A program made the position numbers and the translations under genes. 14,792 nucleotides of DNA from JBCDIQ01 sp039024295 (GTDB taxonomy: Bacteria; Bacteroidota; Bacteroidia; J057), in contig JBCDIQ010000113.1 of NCBI GenBank assembly GCA_039024295.1, positions 1-14,792 of the forward strand, written 5' to 3'. Of this stretch, positions 6,447 through 12,992 are shown piece by piece; position 1 is the first letter of the stretch, and every line of letters starts with the position of its first letter. The notes under the pieces were generated by a model. That model was not told the DNA's origin. It saw only the letters and a list, made by a program, of their open reading frames with translations, and made no database searches.

Positions 6447-8804
6447 TTAATCCTCATCAATCGCTCCCGTTTGGTCTTCCAACTCCTTGGCCCGCTTTTC
6501 CAACTGCATGGGATTGGGTTGGCTGTAATTACGCTTGTAGAGCTTGAAGCGGGAAGGCTGAGCTTGTGGCGGCCAATGGTTATTGCCAGTATCCACGTCA
6601 GCTGTTTCCCGGAAAGGATCCAGCTGAATACTTTTCAGGGGCTTTTCAAACACAAATACCTTGCTAACTTCATCTGGGGTAAGCCGCCAAATTTCAGCAG
6701 GAATCCGCTTGACTTCTGTGGTGCCATCTTCGAATTCAAATTCCAGGATCAATGGCATCACCAGTCCGCCTTTGTTCTTAAAATCTAACTGGTAATAGTG
6801 GCGGGTATCACCAAGTTTCTTCCTTTCTTCTTCAGAAAAATTTGACAGATACCGCTGGTAGGCCTGCTTGTCAAATACGGTTACTTCATACGGATTGTAC
6901 CGGTTGTAAAAATCCAGCATGTTGGTGTCACGCTCCGTCACCGTAGAAGCAATCGAGGTTCTGTTACGGGTATCCCCGATAAATTCACGCGTTTGCTCGG
7001 CTTTTTTACTGGCGATGGGCTTTTCCACTTCTGGATTCTCCGTGCTCATCTGGTACCAGGTCACATCAGCCAGTTCAATGTCCACATGGTCATTGGTGAA
7101 AAACCACCCTCTCCAAAACCAGTCCAGGTCCACGCCTGAGGCATCCTCCATGGTGCGGAATAAATCTGCTGGGCTTGGGTGGCGAAACATCCATCTTTGC
7201 GCGTAAGTCTTGAAGGCGTGATCAAACAGCTCGCGGCCCATGATGGTTTCACGGAGGATATTCATGGCTGTAGCGGGCTTGCCGTAAGCATTGTTGCCAA
7301 ACTGGAAAATAGACTCTGAATTGGTCATGATGGGGCTAATGGTCGATTTGTCACCCTTCATGTAGGGCACAATTTTATAAGCTGGTCCCCTTCTGGAAGG
7401 ATAGCCTCGCTCCCATTCCTGCTCAGTCAAGTATTGGAGGAAGGTATTCAGGCCCTCGTCCATCCAGGTCCATTGGCGCTCATCGGAATTGATGATCATG
7501 GGGAAATAATTGTGGCCCACTTCGTGTATGATCACGCCCAGCATGCCGTATTTGGTGCGCTCGGAATACGTCCCATCCGCCTCAGGGCGACCGCCGTTGA
7601 AGCAAATCATGGGGTATTCCATGCCAATCCGATCAGTATGAACGGAAATGGCTACTGGATACGGATAGTCGAAGGTATGACGAGAATACACCTCCAGGGT
7701 ATGCGCCACAATTCGGGTAGAATAGCGCTCCCAAAGTGGATTTCCCTCTTTTGGGTAGTATGACATGGCCAGTACCGTGCGGTCCCCAAACTTAACTGCC
7801 ATGGCATCCCAGATAAACTTCCGAGAGCTGGCAAAGGCAAAGTCTCGCACATTCTCAGCTTCGTATATCCACGTTTTTTCCCGGTCACTTTTCTCTGCCT
7901 GCTCTGCTTCAAGTGCTTCCTCTGGGGTAACGATCATCACCGGATTTTCAGTCGCACTTTTCGCTTGCTCCATGCGCTTCCGCTGTGTGGCCGTAAGGAT
8001 TTCTTTTGCATTTTGAAGGGTGCCGGTAGACGCAACTACATGATCCGCAGGTACGGTGAGCTTTACCTTGAAATTGCCAAAAGTTAGCGTGAACTCTCCT
8101 CGGCCGAGGAATTGCTTGTTTTGCCATCCCTCCACGTCATTGTATAAGCACATACGAGGATAGAACTGGGCAATGGTGTACAGGTAATTGTTCTCTTCCT
8201 CAAAATACTCAAAGCCGGAACGCCCGCCTAGCTTGCTTCTATCGTTGATGTTGTACCACCATTTAACCTGGAATGTGTACTCATCGCCCGGCTGAAGGGG
8301 CTTGGGCATGTCCACTCGCATCATGGTGTAGTTGATGGTATGAGGGAGTGGGTTTCCATCTTTATCTTTTACAAACTCAATCTTGAATCCACCATCAAAA
8401 TCAGGTGCTTCAATGCTTTTTAGGGCCCAAGTAGACATTTGATCTGAAATGGTAGAAGTGCTAACCTCATAAGTTTGAGAGGTCTTTGCGCGCCGGTTTT
8501 GATCTAGCTGAAGCCAGAGGTATTCCAGTGCATCCGGTGATTCGTTGTGATAAGTGATGGTCTCAGTTCCATAAATGCGCTGGTTTTCATTGTCCAGGCG
8601 GATGTCCATGTCGTAGTCTGCCCGTTGTTGCCAGTACTTATGCCCAGGCGCGCCTGCTGCATTTCGGTATACATTGGGGGTGGGCAGGACATCGTACAAC
8701 TGACGAAACTTGTTCTGATTGGTGTTTTCCTGGGCAAAAGCTTGAGGAAGCAATCCCAGGAGAAGGCCGAAGATCAGGAGTGAGGAAGGAAATTTATTCA
8801 TCAT
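6447..8804 (-). CDS. Secreted M1-family metallopeptidase (aminopeptidase N-like)
   Basis: This 785-residue protein is a gluzincin zinc peptidase of the M1 family. A signal peptide covers residues 1 to about 25 (LLIFGLLLGLLPQAFAQ), so it is exported. An N-terminal beta-sandwich domain typical of M1 spans about 60-260. The catalytic site is complete: zinc ligands H427 and H431 with base E428 in HEVGHNYF, and third ligand E450, giving HExxH-x18-E, in WTWMDEGLNTF. The exopeptidase motif GMEYP at 394-398 stands where GxMEN lies in classical aminopeptidases. A charged segment at about 270-312 (PEEALEAEQAEKSDREK) interrupts the N-terminal half. The tail beyond about residue 700 ends in charged sequence (LEKRAKELEDQTGAIDED). 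Family members trim peptides, but the substrate here is unknown. ATG 8804 and 8801 are both possible starts. HupE is encoded 120 bases upstream on the same strand. Confidence 0.93.
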   Translation of the reverse strand: MMNKFPSSLLIFGLLLGLLPQAFAQENTNQNKFRQLYDVLPTPNVYRNAAGAPGHKYWQQRADYDMDIRLDNENQRIYGTETITYHNESPDALEYLWLQLDQNRRAKTSQTYEVSTSTISDQMSTWALKSIEAPDFDGGFKIEFVKDKDGNPLPHTINYTMMRVDMPKPLQPGDEYTFQVKWWYNINDRSKLGGRSGFEYFEEENNYLYTIAQFYPRMCLYNDVEGWQNKQFLGRGEFTLTFGNFKVKLTVPADHVVASTGTLQNAKEILTATQRKRMEQAKSATENPVMIVTPEEALEAEQAEKSDREKTWIYEAENVRDFAFASSRKFIWDAMAVKFGDRTVLAMSYYPKEGNPLWERYSTRIVAHTLEVYSRHTFDYPYPVAISVHTDRIGMEYPMICFNGGRPEADGTYSERTKYGMLGVIIHEVGHNYFPMIINSDERQWTWMDEGLNTFLQYLTEQEWERGYPSRRGPAYKIVPYMKGDKSTISPIMTNSESIFQFGNNAYGKPATAMNILRETIMGRELFDHAFKTYAQRWMFRHPSPADLFRTMEDASGVDLDWFWRGWFFTNDHVDIELADVTWYQMSTENPEVEKPIASKKAEQTREFIGDTRNRTSIASTVTERDTNMLDFYNRYNPYEVTVFDKQAYQRYLSNFSEEERKKLGDTRHYYQLDFKNKGGLVMPLILEFEFEDGTTEVKRIPAEIWRLTPDEVSKVFVFEKPLKSIQLDPFRETADVDTGNNHWPPQAQPSRFKLYKRNYSQPNPMQLEKRAKELEDQTGAIDED

Positions 8805-8924
8805 TGATAGGAGCTATTTAGTATTGAGTTGTCAGGTTTTAGGTGATAGCTAATAGGTTTTAGGCAAGAATTTTAAAATTCTAACACTGAAAACTGTGTG
8901 CTGTAAATCGTAAACTTATTATCA
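8805..8924. repeat. Intergenic region with 'AGGTTTTAGG' and 'ACTGAAAACTGT' repeats and an AT palindrome
   Basis: The gap between HupE and the M1 gene holds two copies of AGGTTTTAGG (8834-8843 and 8855-8864), which recurs once at 11070-11079 in another intergenic gap. TGTCAGGTTTTAGG (8830-8843) resembles TGTCAGGTAATAGG (11237-11250). AACACTGAAAAC (8883-8894) is shared with 6412-6423. A perfect 16-bp palindrome, AGAATTTTAAAATTCT, lies at 8867-8882. It could be a weak bidirectional terminator or a regulatory site. The M1 promoter, if separate from HupE's, must lie here, but no TAnnTTTG box was found. Confidence 0.55.
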
Positions 8925-9509
8925 TTAGGAATTAAAAAGTGTTTCAGAGAGCAGTAAAATAGACAAGCCTGCGGCGATTCCAGAAAGGAAAACCGTCCAA
9001 TCTCGGCGAGAAATTAGCTTTGAGCCAAGTACTAGGGCTGTGAGCACCCCCCATCCCAGCACAATGACGAGTTGCCCAACCTCTAATCCAAGGTTGAATG
9101 CCAGAAGTGGTACGATAATGCTTTCCGCTTGCCCCAGCAGGGCTTTCAGGTAATTGGAGAATCCCAAACCATGAATCAGGCCGAAACCTGCTGCCATGAG
9201 ATAGGCAATATTGCGATGGTTGCTCCCCTGCTTCTCCACAAAGAAAACATTCCAAAGGCTGGTCAGTAGAATGGTTATGGGAATCAAAGGTTCAATGATA
9301 GACGCGGGCACATTGATCCACTCTTGGGTAGATAATCCCAGGGTAAGGGAATGTCCTACCGTAAAGGCGGTAACCAAGATGAGCAATTTACGCCACTCTT
9401 GGGGCGAATATGCGGCACACAAGGCCAATATGAACAATAGGTGATCGTATCCCTGAAAATCAGTGATATGTGCGATGCCCATTTCCCAGTACAATTGAAA
9501 ACTTGTCAT
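8925..9509 (-). CDS. HupE/UreJ-like integral membrane protein
   Basis: A 194-residue polytopic membrane protein of the HupE/UreJ-2 type. HupE and UreJ relatives are secondary transporters linked to nickel or cobalt uptake near hydrogenase and urease genes; the Bacteroidota subgroup has no firm substrate. Membrane segments include LLFILALCAAY (24-34), LLILVTAFTVG (42-52), IEPLIPITILLTSLWNVFF (72-90), LMAAGFGLIHGLGF (104-117), a segment near 130-160 (LGLEVGQLVIVLGWGVL), and a C-terminal one (FLSGIAAGLSILLLS). Conserved polar residues inside or beside them are H14, D22-H23 (GYDHLLF), H53 (VGHSLTLG) and H113 (LIHGLGFSNYL), matching the family's proposed metal ligands. No hydrogenase or urease genes are near. 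It precedes the M1 peptidase gene on the same strand and diverges from the DUF6702-like gene, so it may be cotranscribed with the former. Metal transport is inferred. Confidence 0.85.
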   Translation of the reverse strand: MTSFQLYWEMGIAHITDFQGYDHLLFILALCAAYSPQEWRKLLILVTAFTVGHSLTLGLSTQEWINVPASIIEPLIPITILLTSLWNVFFVEKQGSNHRNIAYLMAAGFGLIHGLGFSNYLKALLGQAESIIVPLLAFNLGLEVGQLVIVLGWGVLTALVLGSKLISRRDWTVFLSGIAAGLSILLLSETLFNS

Positions 9510-9629
9510 AAACCGTTTTCTGCAAGTACGCCTGACGGCGAATCTTCGAAATTAAATGTTTATCTTTAGGATTAAAATATCAAAGCCCGCCTTTTGTTTA
9601 ACTAAGCCCTAAAAGAAACCAATTAACTT
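9510..9629. promoter_or_regulatory. Divergent promoter region between HupE and the DUF6702-like gene
   Basis: These 120 bases separate two divergent starts and must hold promoters for both. TATCTTTA at 9561-9568 resembles the Bacteroidota -7 element TAnnTTTG on the plus strand, but no TTG -33 element sits at the proper distance. A small hairpin, CGCC-TGAC-GGCG, lies at 9529-9540 in the likely HupE leader. The region is certain to be regulatory only by position; the elements are tentative. Confidence 0.35.
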
Positions 9630-10157
9630 ATGTCTGCTCTGTTTTCCGCAATTTTCGCAGGATGCCTCTTTGTGACTTCTTTTGGCACCATTCCCGATCC
9701 TGCTGAACCCCAGCATCCTTTTTTTATAAGTGTATGTGAAATGGAGCTAAATGCGGAAGATAAGCTCATGGAGGTCTCTATCAGGATGTTTACCGATGAT
9801 TTAAATACTGTACTGGCACCACATACTGCAGATAAGAAAGGACATTTAAATACCCCTGAAGAAAGTGAGAAAGATCGTTCCTTGCTTCATGCGTATGTTG
9901 CGGAGCACTTAGCCGTAAAAGGAGCCGCTGGAATGTTGAACTTTACTGTATTGGGATGTGAATACGTAGAGGACCTCTGTTATTGCTACCTCGAAGCCCC
10001 GGTTGATCCCACATCAAGCCTATTTATGGTTACCAATAAGGTGCTGTTCGAGATAGATCCGGGCCAAAATAACCTGGTTCACCTAAAAGTTCGTGGAACC
10101 ACCAAGAGTCTGCGCCTACACCAGTACCAGCCAGATGGGGTACTGCAATTTCCATAA
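9630..10157 (+). CDS. Exported DUF6702-like protein
   Basis: A 175-residue protein with a hydrophobic N-terminal segment (LFSAIFAGCLFVTSFGT), read as a signal peptide, so it is probably periplasmic; a lipoprotein is not supported because C12 lies mid-segment. After the signal comes HPFFISVCEMELN at 29-41, then MEVSIRMFTDDLNTVL, and a C-terminal part with FTVLGCEYVEDLCYCYLEA and NKVLFEIDP. This order (HPF.vSv.E, iR.FtDDLe, lG.E.e.d..wcY.E) fits the DUF6702 family of Bacteroidota as I remember it; no biochemical function is established. Four cysteines remain in the mature part, C36, C109, C116 and C118, and could form disulfides or bind metal. It diverges from HupE, and the SirB1-like gene follows after 47 bases. 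Association with the M1 peptidase and HupE is the only clue to function. Confidence 0.72.
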   Translation: MSALFSAIFAGCLFVTSFGTIPDPAEPQHPFFISVCEMELNAEDKLMEVSIRMFTDDLNTVLAPHTADKKGHLNTPEESEKDRSLLHAYVAEHLAVKGAAGMLNFTVLGCEYVEDLCYCYLEAPVDPTSSLFMVTNKVLFEIDPGQNNLVHLKVRGTTKSLRLHQYQPDGVLQFP

Positions 10158-10204
10158 TTTCTTCAACTTCTGATTTTCATCCCGCCTTACCCCCAAATTC
10201 TCAT

Positions 10205-11050
10205 ATGCCTTCCCCCAAAGATATTCCCCATTTAATTGCCCTGCTGGAAGATGATTCTGAAATGGTTCGGGAAAATGTAATCTCTGCCCTGATGTCCTTT
10301 GGAGCAGAACTTGAACGTGCCGCTTTTCCCTACAATGGGAACATGAATCCTTCCCAAATCAAGGCCCTGGAAGAATTATATAGGGTGCTTCGTTTACGCG
10401 AGTTTGAGTCCACTTGGCTCAACTGGCTGGATATGGAGGAGGGACCAAAAGCCCTGGAGTTTGCCTTTTCTCGACTGGCCTATTTAAACTATGGCTATTC
10501 TCAACCGCTGTTGGAGGAATTACTGGATGAACTCACGGATAAGTTTTACCAAAATGCCCATAACCGGGAGGTAGACGACCTTATGTCATTCCTGTTCAAT
10601 TTCGAAGGGTTTGCCGCACCTAAAGCGGACTACTACAATCCACTTAACAGCAACCTGGTATATGTGATCAATCACCATGAAGGCATTCAGATCAGCCTTT
10701 CCTGCCTGGCAATCCTGCTGGGAAATCGAGTCGGAATAGAACTTTTTGGAGTCAATATTCCCGGCCATTTCATGACCATTTCCTTTTCGAATGATCAGGT
10801 TCGGATTTACGATTGCTTCAATAAAGGCCGTCCGTTGCCAAATGAGACCGTATCCTACCTCGTTCGTTCTATGCGAATCGATAGCCAGAGCATCGAAACC
10901 CTGAAAGCTAAAAACCACGAGATTTTACAGCGGGTGCTTCAAAATATCTTGTATGCCCACGCCCGCAATAATAACCAGCGAGAAATGGAGTACTACCAAG
11001 TGCTGGTCGAGCGATTGCAAGGAGAACTAAAGAGTAGGGGGTTGAGATAG
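10205..11050 (+). CDS. SirB1/transglutaminase-like family protein with HEAT-like N terminus
   Basis: A 281-residue protein with no signal peptide, so probably cytoplasmic. Residues 5-35 form a HEAT-like helical pair (DIPHLIALLEDDSEMVRENV). The middle matches the SirB1 N-terminal/transglutaminase core-2 family: YYNPLNSNLVYVINHHEGIQ (143-162), ISLSCLAILLGNRVGIELFG (162-181), then NIPGHFMTIS with H188, and IYDCFNKG with D203. In active transglutaminase-like enzymes a Cys-His-Asp triad works together. Here His and Asp are 15 residues apart as expected, but the only nearby cysteine, C167, is not clearly at the nucleophile position, so a non-catalytic role is plausible. The C-terminal part is helical (EYYQVLVERLQGELKSRG), as in TPR-like tails of this family. 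The family's molecular role is poorly known. The gene lies 47 bases after the DUF6702-like gene on the same strand and may share its transcript. Confidence 0.83.
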   Translation: MPSPKDIPHLIALLEDDSEMVRENVISALMSFGAELERAAFPYNGNMNPSQIKALEELYRVLRLREFESTWLNWLDMEEGPKALEFAFSRLAYLNYGYSQPLLEELLDELTDKFYQNAHNREVDDLMSFLFNFEGFAAPKADYYNPLNSNLVYVINHHEGIQISLSCLAILLGNRVGIELFGVNIPGHFMTISFSNDQVRIYDCFNKGRPLPNETVSYLVRSMRIDSQSIETLKAKNHEILQRVLQNILYAHARNNNQREMEYYQVLVERLQGELKSRGLR

Positions 11051-11128
11051 GAATTAGCCGTTGGGTTATAGGTTTTAGGTATTAGGATGGGCGTATGGAA
11101 TCTCATGTTATTTGATTCGCAAAAGGTT

Positions 11129-11146
11129 GCAGGGTAAAAACCCTGC
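11129..11146. repeat. Short hairpin (GCAGGGT-AAAA-ACCCTGC) beside REP-like unit 1
   Basis: GCAGGGT (11129-11135) and ACCCTGC (11140-11146) form a perfect 7-bp stem with an AAAA loop. It lies 15 bases before REP-like unit 1, and the stretch between contains the interrupted palindrome GTACG-GGA-CGTAC (11152-11164). It could be part of a larger composite repeat element or the remains of a terminator for the SirB1-like gene, but no T-tract follows. Confidence 0.55.
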
Positions 11147-11160
11147 GCTATGTACGGGAC

Positions 11161-11211
11161 GTACCTCCGGTCTCTGAACGGAGTGGTGCGCCGTTCGGAT
11201 AACGGCGGTAC
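11161..11211. repeat. REP-like palindromic repeat, unit 1
   Basis: This 51-base unit begins GTACCTCCGG and ends GCGGTAC, so its ends GTACC and GGTAC are inverted. Inside are two hairpins: CTCCG (11165-11169) with CGGAG (11179-11183), and GCCGTT-CGGAT-AACGGC (11190-11206). The final 22 bases and the first 10 are identical to unit 2. The first hairpin's stem is weaker here than in unit 2. The form resembles REP elements mobilised by REP-associated tyrosine transposases; no such gene is in the window. Confidence 0.75.
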
Positions 11212-11273
11212 GGGGGAAGAGGTATGAGGCATTAGCTGTCAGGTAATAGGGGGTATAGCTGTGCACATGGATT

Positions 11274-11326
11274 GTACCTCCGGTTTGTAACCGGAGGGGG
11301 AGATGCCGTTCGGATAACGGCGGTAC
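11274..11326. repeat. REP-like palindromic repeat, unit 2
   Basis: This 53-base unit has the same plan and orientation as unit 1, starting 113 bases after it. The first hairpin pairs CCTCCGGTT (11277-11285) with AACCGGAGG (11289-11297) over a TGT loop. The second is GCCGTT (11305-11310) and AACGGC (11316-11321) with loop CGGAT. The outer GTACC and GGTAC can pair instead, giving a three-way junction. Relative to unit 1 the first stem changes on both arms, suggesting that structure rather than sequence is kept. Confidence 0.75.
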
Positions 11327-11452
11327 AGATAAGACCATCCCCATTCACCAGAAATCCAATCATATAGGAAATTATTCAAGTGGCTGTATGTCAGTAAATT
11401 GAATAGTTTCTGTAATGTACCTCCCTACGATTCACCACTTTTTTTCAAAAAA

Positions 11453-11469
11453 AATGAACACTGTTCAGT
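11453..11469. promoter_or_regulatory. Operator-like palindrome 1 (probable TetR-type site)
   Basis: AATGAACACTGTTCAGT contains the perfect dyad TGAACA-C-TGTTCA. An identical 17-mer lies 45 bases downstream. A further half-site in the opposite sense, GTTCAT, follows at 11477-11482 within GCGTTCAT. Size, symmetry and place upstream of an efflux operon fit a TetR/AcrR-family operator; the binding protein is not encoded in the window. Confidence 0.7.
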
Positions 11470-11497
11470 TTTTTGCGTTCATCTTATCATACACAAT

Positions 11498-11514
11498 AAT
11501 GAACACTGTTCAGT
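11498..11514. promoter_or_regulatory. Operator-like palindrome 2 (probable TetR-type site)
   Basis: This second exact copy of AATGAACACTGTTCAGT ends 15 bases before the TolC-like start. It is also followed by GCGTTCAT (11524-11531), whose last bases overlap the ATG at 11530. A repressor covering both copies would block the likely promoter between or beside them. No clear TTG/TAnnTTTG promoter could be assigned. Confidence 0.7.
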
Positions 11515-11529
11515 AAATTATATGCGTTC

Positions 11530-12960
11530 ATGCTACTGTTAATTTTTTCCATCGCACAAGGAGTCACCCGTTGGCTCGCTAACAAAAGCCACAGGCACTT
11601 GGTCCTGATACTGGGGCCCGTCCTGCTAATTGGAACGGCCACCGCCCAGTCATCGGTGCTGGATGCCTACATCGCCGAAGGCGTACGGTCTAACCTGGCG
11701 CTGAAGCAAGAAAATTTTGCCAATGCCCGTCAGGTAGAAGCACTTCGGGAAGCCCGGGGGCTGTTCATGCCGCAGGTGAGTTTTGGGGCTACTTACACCC
11801 GAGCGGGTGGAGGACGGACCATTGATCTCCCTTTAGGAGATTTGTTGAATCCCGTCTATCAGACCCTGAACCAGATGACGGCTTCGGACCAGTTTCCTAC
11901 CCTGGCCAATCAGAGCGAGCAATTCTTGCCGGATGACTTCCATGACACACGGGTTCGGCTGGTTCAGCCGCTGTTTAATCCCGACATCCTGTTCAACTAC
12001 CGCGCCCAGCAAAATATGGCCAATGCCAGCAAGGCCAAGCGCGAAGCCTACGAGCAGGAATTGGTCAAAGAAATCACAGTGGCGTACTACCAATTCCTCC
12101 AAACGCGGGAGGCCTTGTTGATCTACCAAAATTCCCGGGAGCTGTTGGAAGAGGTACTCCGGGTAAATAAAAAGTTGGTACAGCGCGACAAGGCTACGCC
12201 GGATGCGGTATATGGCGTGGAGTATGAACTCAGCAAGCTCGACCAGGAAGAAACGGATGCCCAAAAGAACCATGACCTGGCAGTTTCCTACTTCAACTTC
12301 CTCTTGAACCGTGACCTCAATACCTCCGTGATGGTAGACTCTGTGAGCTGGTGGGAACTGCAATACCAGCCAACCACCTCCCTGGAAACCCAGCAGGGAC
12401 TGGCGCTGGGAAGCAGAAAAGAACTCTCTCAGCTTCAATCTTCTATCCAGGCTACTGAGCAACAACTGAAGATTAACCGATTCCGGGCATTGCCGACCTT
12501 GAATGTGGTAGCCGATCTGGGGTATCAAGGATTTGGGTATTCCTTCGACGAGAATCAGGACTATTGGCTGGTGCAGTTTGGGCTGAATTGGGATTTATTC
12601 AAAGGATTCCAGCGAAAGTCCCAAACTCGGCAAACTGAGCTGCGAATTGCGGAGCTAAAAAGTCAGGAAGAAGCTCTGGAACAACAAATTCAGCTTCAGG
12701 TCCAGCAAGCATATCTTTCGTTGCGCGCTGCTGAGAAATCCAGCGAAGCTGCCGAGGCTGCCCTGAAGAGTGTTTCGTCTCAGTTTAAGGTTGCCAAGCG
12801 CAGACATGAGGAAGCCCAGCTGCCTTATTTTCAGTTGCTACAAGTCCGCACGGACCTGACTCTGGCTTCCCTGAATCAATCTATTACCCGCTGTGAGCTG
12901 CTGATCCGTCAAGTGGAGCTTCAAGCAGCTTTGGGGACCCTGAATATTCCTCGTTCCTAA
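11530..12960 (+). CDS. TolC-family outer-membrane efflux channel
   Basis: A 476-residue outer-membrane factor that forms the exit duct of a tripartite efflux pump. The signal peptide lies at about residues 18-40 (KSHRHLVLILGPVLLIGTA, then TAQ), preceded by an unusual hydrophobic stretch at 2-9 (LLLIFSIA). No later ATG, GTG or TTG would keep a good signal peptide, so ATG 11530 is used. Two repeats of the long-helix TolC fold are visible, each with EAL/ALREA-like heptads: residues 45-75 (NLALKQENFANARQVEALRE) through 250, and 285-470 with LKINRFRALPTLNVVADLGY, FGLNWDLFKGFQRKSQTRQT and the final helices. Both halves contain the beta-strand phrase seen in the family (FMPQVSFGATYTRAG; LPTLNVVADLGYQG). 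It is the first gene of an operon with the adaptor (32 bases downstream) and the RND permease, and carries the paired palindromes at its promoter. Confidence 0.92.
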   Translation: MLLLIFSIAQGVTRWLANKSHRHLVLILGPVLLIGTATAQSSVLDAYIAEGVRSNLALKQENFANARQVEALREARGLFMPQVSFGATYTRAGGGRTIDLPLGDLLNPVYQTLNQMTASDQFPTLANQSEQFLPDDFHDTRVRLVQPLFNPDILFNYRAQQNMANASKAKREAYEQELVKEITVAYYQFLQTREALLIYQNSRELLEEVLRVNKKLVQRDKATPDAVYGVEYELSKLDQEETDAQKNHDLAVSYFNFLLNRDLNTSVMVDSVSWWELQYQPTTSLETQQGLALGSRKELSQLQSSIQATEQQLKINRFRALPTLNVVADLGYQGFGYSFDENQDYWLVQFGLNWDLFKGFQRKSQTRQTELRIAELKSQEEALEQQIQLQVQQAYLSLRAAEKSSEAAEAALKSVSSQFKVAKRRHEEAQLPYFQLLQVRTDLTLASLNQSITRCELLIRQVELQAALGTLNIPRS

Positions 12961-12992
12961 TCAAATCATTGACATTCAACCATAACAGACAT

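Larger units (their letters stand above)
11051..11529. other. 479-base intergenic region with structured repeats and efflux-operon control sites
   Basis: I find no credible gene here on either strand. In order it holds an AGGTTTTAGG-type decayed repeat (11064-11086), a 7-bp-stem hairpin (11129-11146), two REP-like palindromic units (11161-11211 and 11274-11326) separated by more AGGT.. TAGG sequence, about 110 bases without recognisable signals, a T7-C-A8 tract (11439-11454), and two identical operator-like palindromes next to the TolC-like gene. The sequence looks like an accumulation site for small non-autonomous repeats upstream of an independently controlled operon. Confidence 0.7.

Noticed and set aside
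6229..6450. A 73-codon plus-strand open frame between hemG and the M1 gene
   Set aside because: It consists of repeat-derived sequence plus the ends of the flanking genes, with no recognisable domain or codon pattern.
11161..11326. CRISPR array
   Set aside because: Only two units, differing in sequence and internally palindromic, with an intervening stretch that is itself repeat-like; no cas genes are present.
10993..11344. Minus-strand open frames across the REP-like repeats
   Set aside because: Their proteins are translations of palindromic repeats, rich in Pro, Arg and Ser, and overlap the SirB1-like gene end; not credible genes.
11833..12528. A 231-codon minus-strand open frame inside the TolC-like gene
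   Set aside because: It is a mirror of the well-supported plus-strand gene and shows no domain of its own.
12969..12992. TTG 12969 as the start of the RND adaptor
   Set aside because: It would put eight polar residues before a good lipoprotein signal peptide that begins at ATG 12993.
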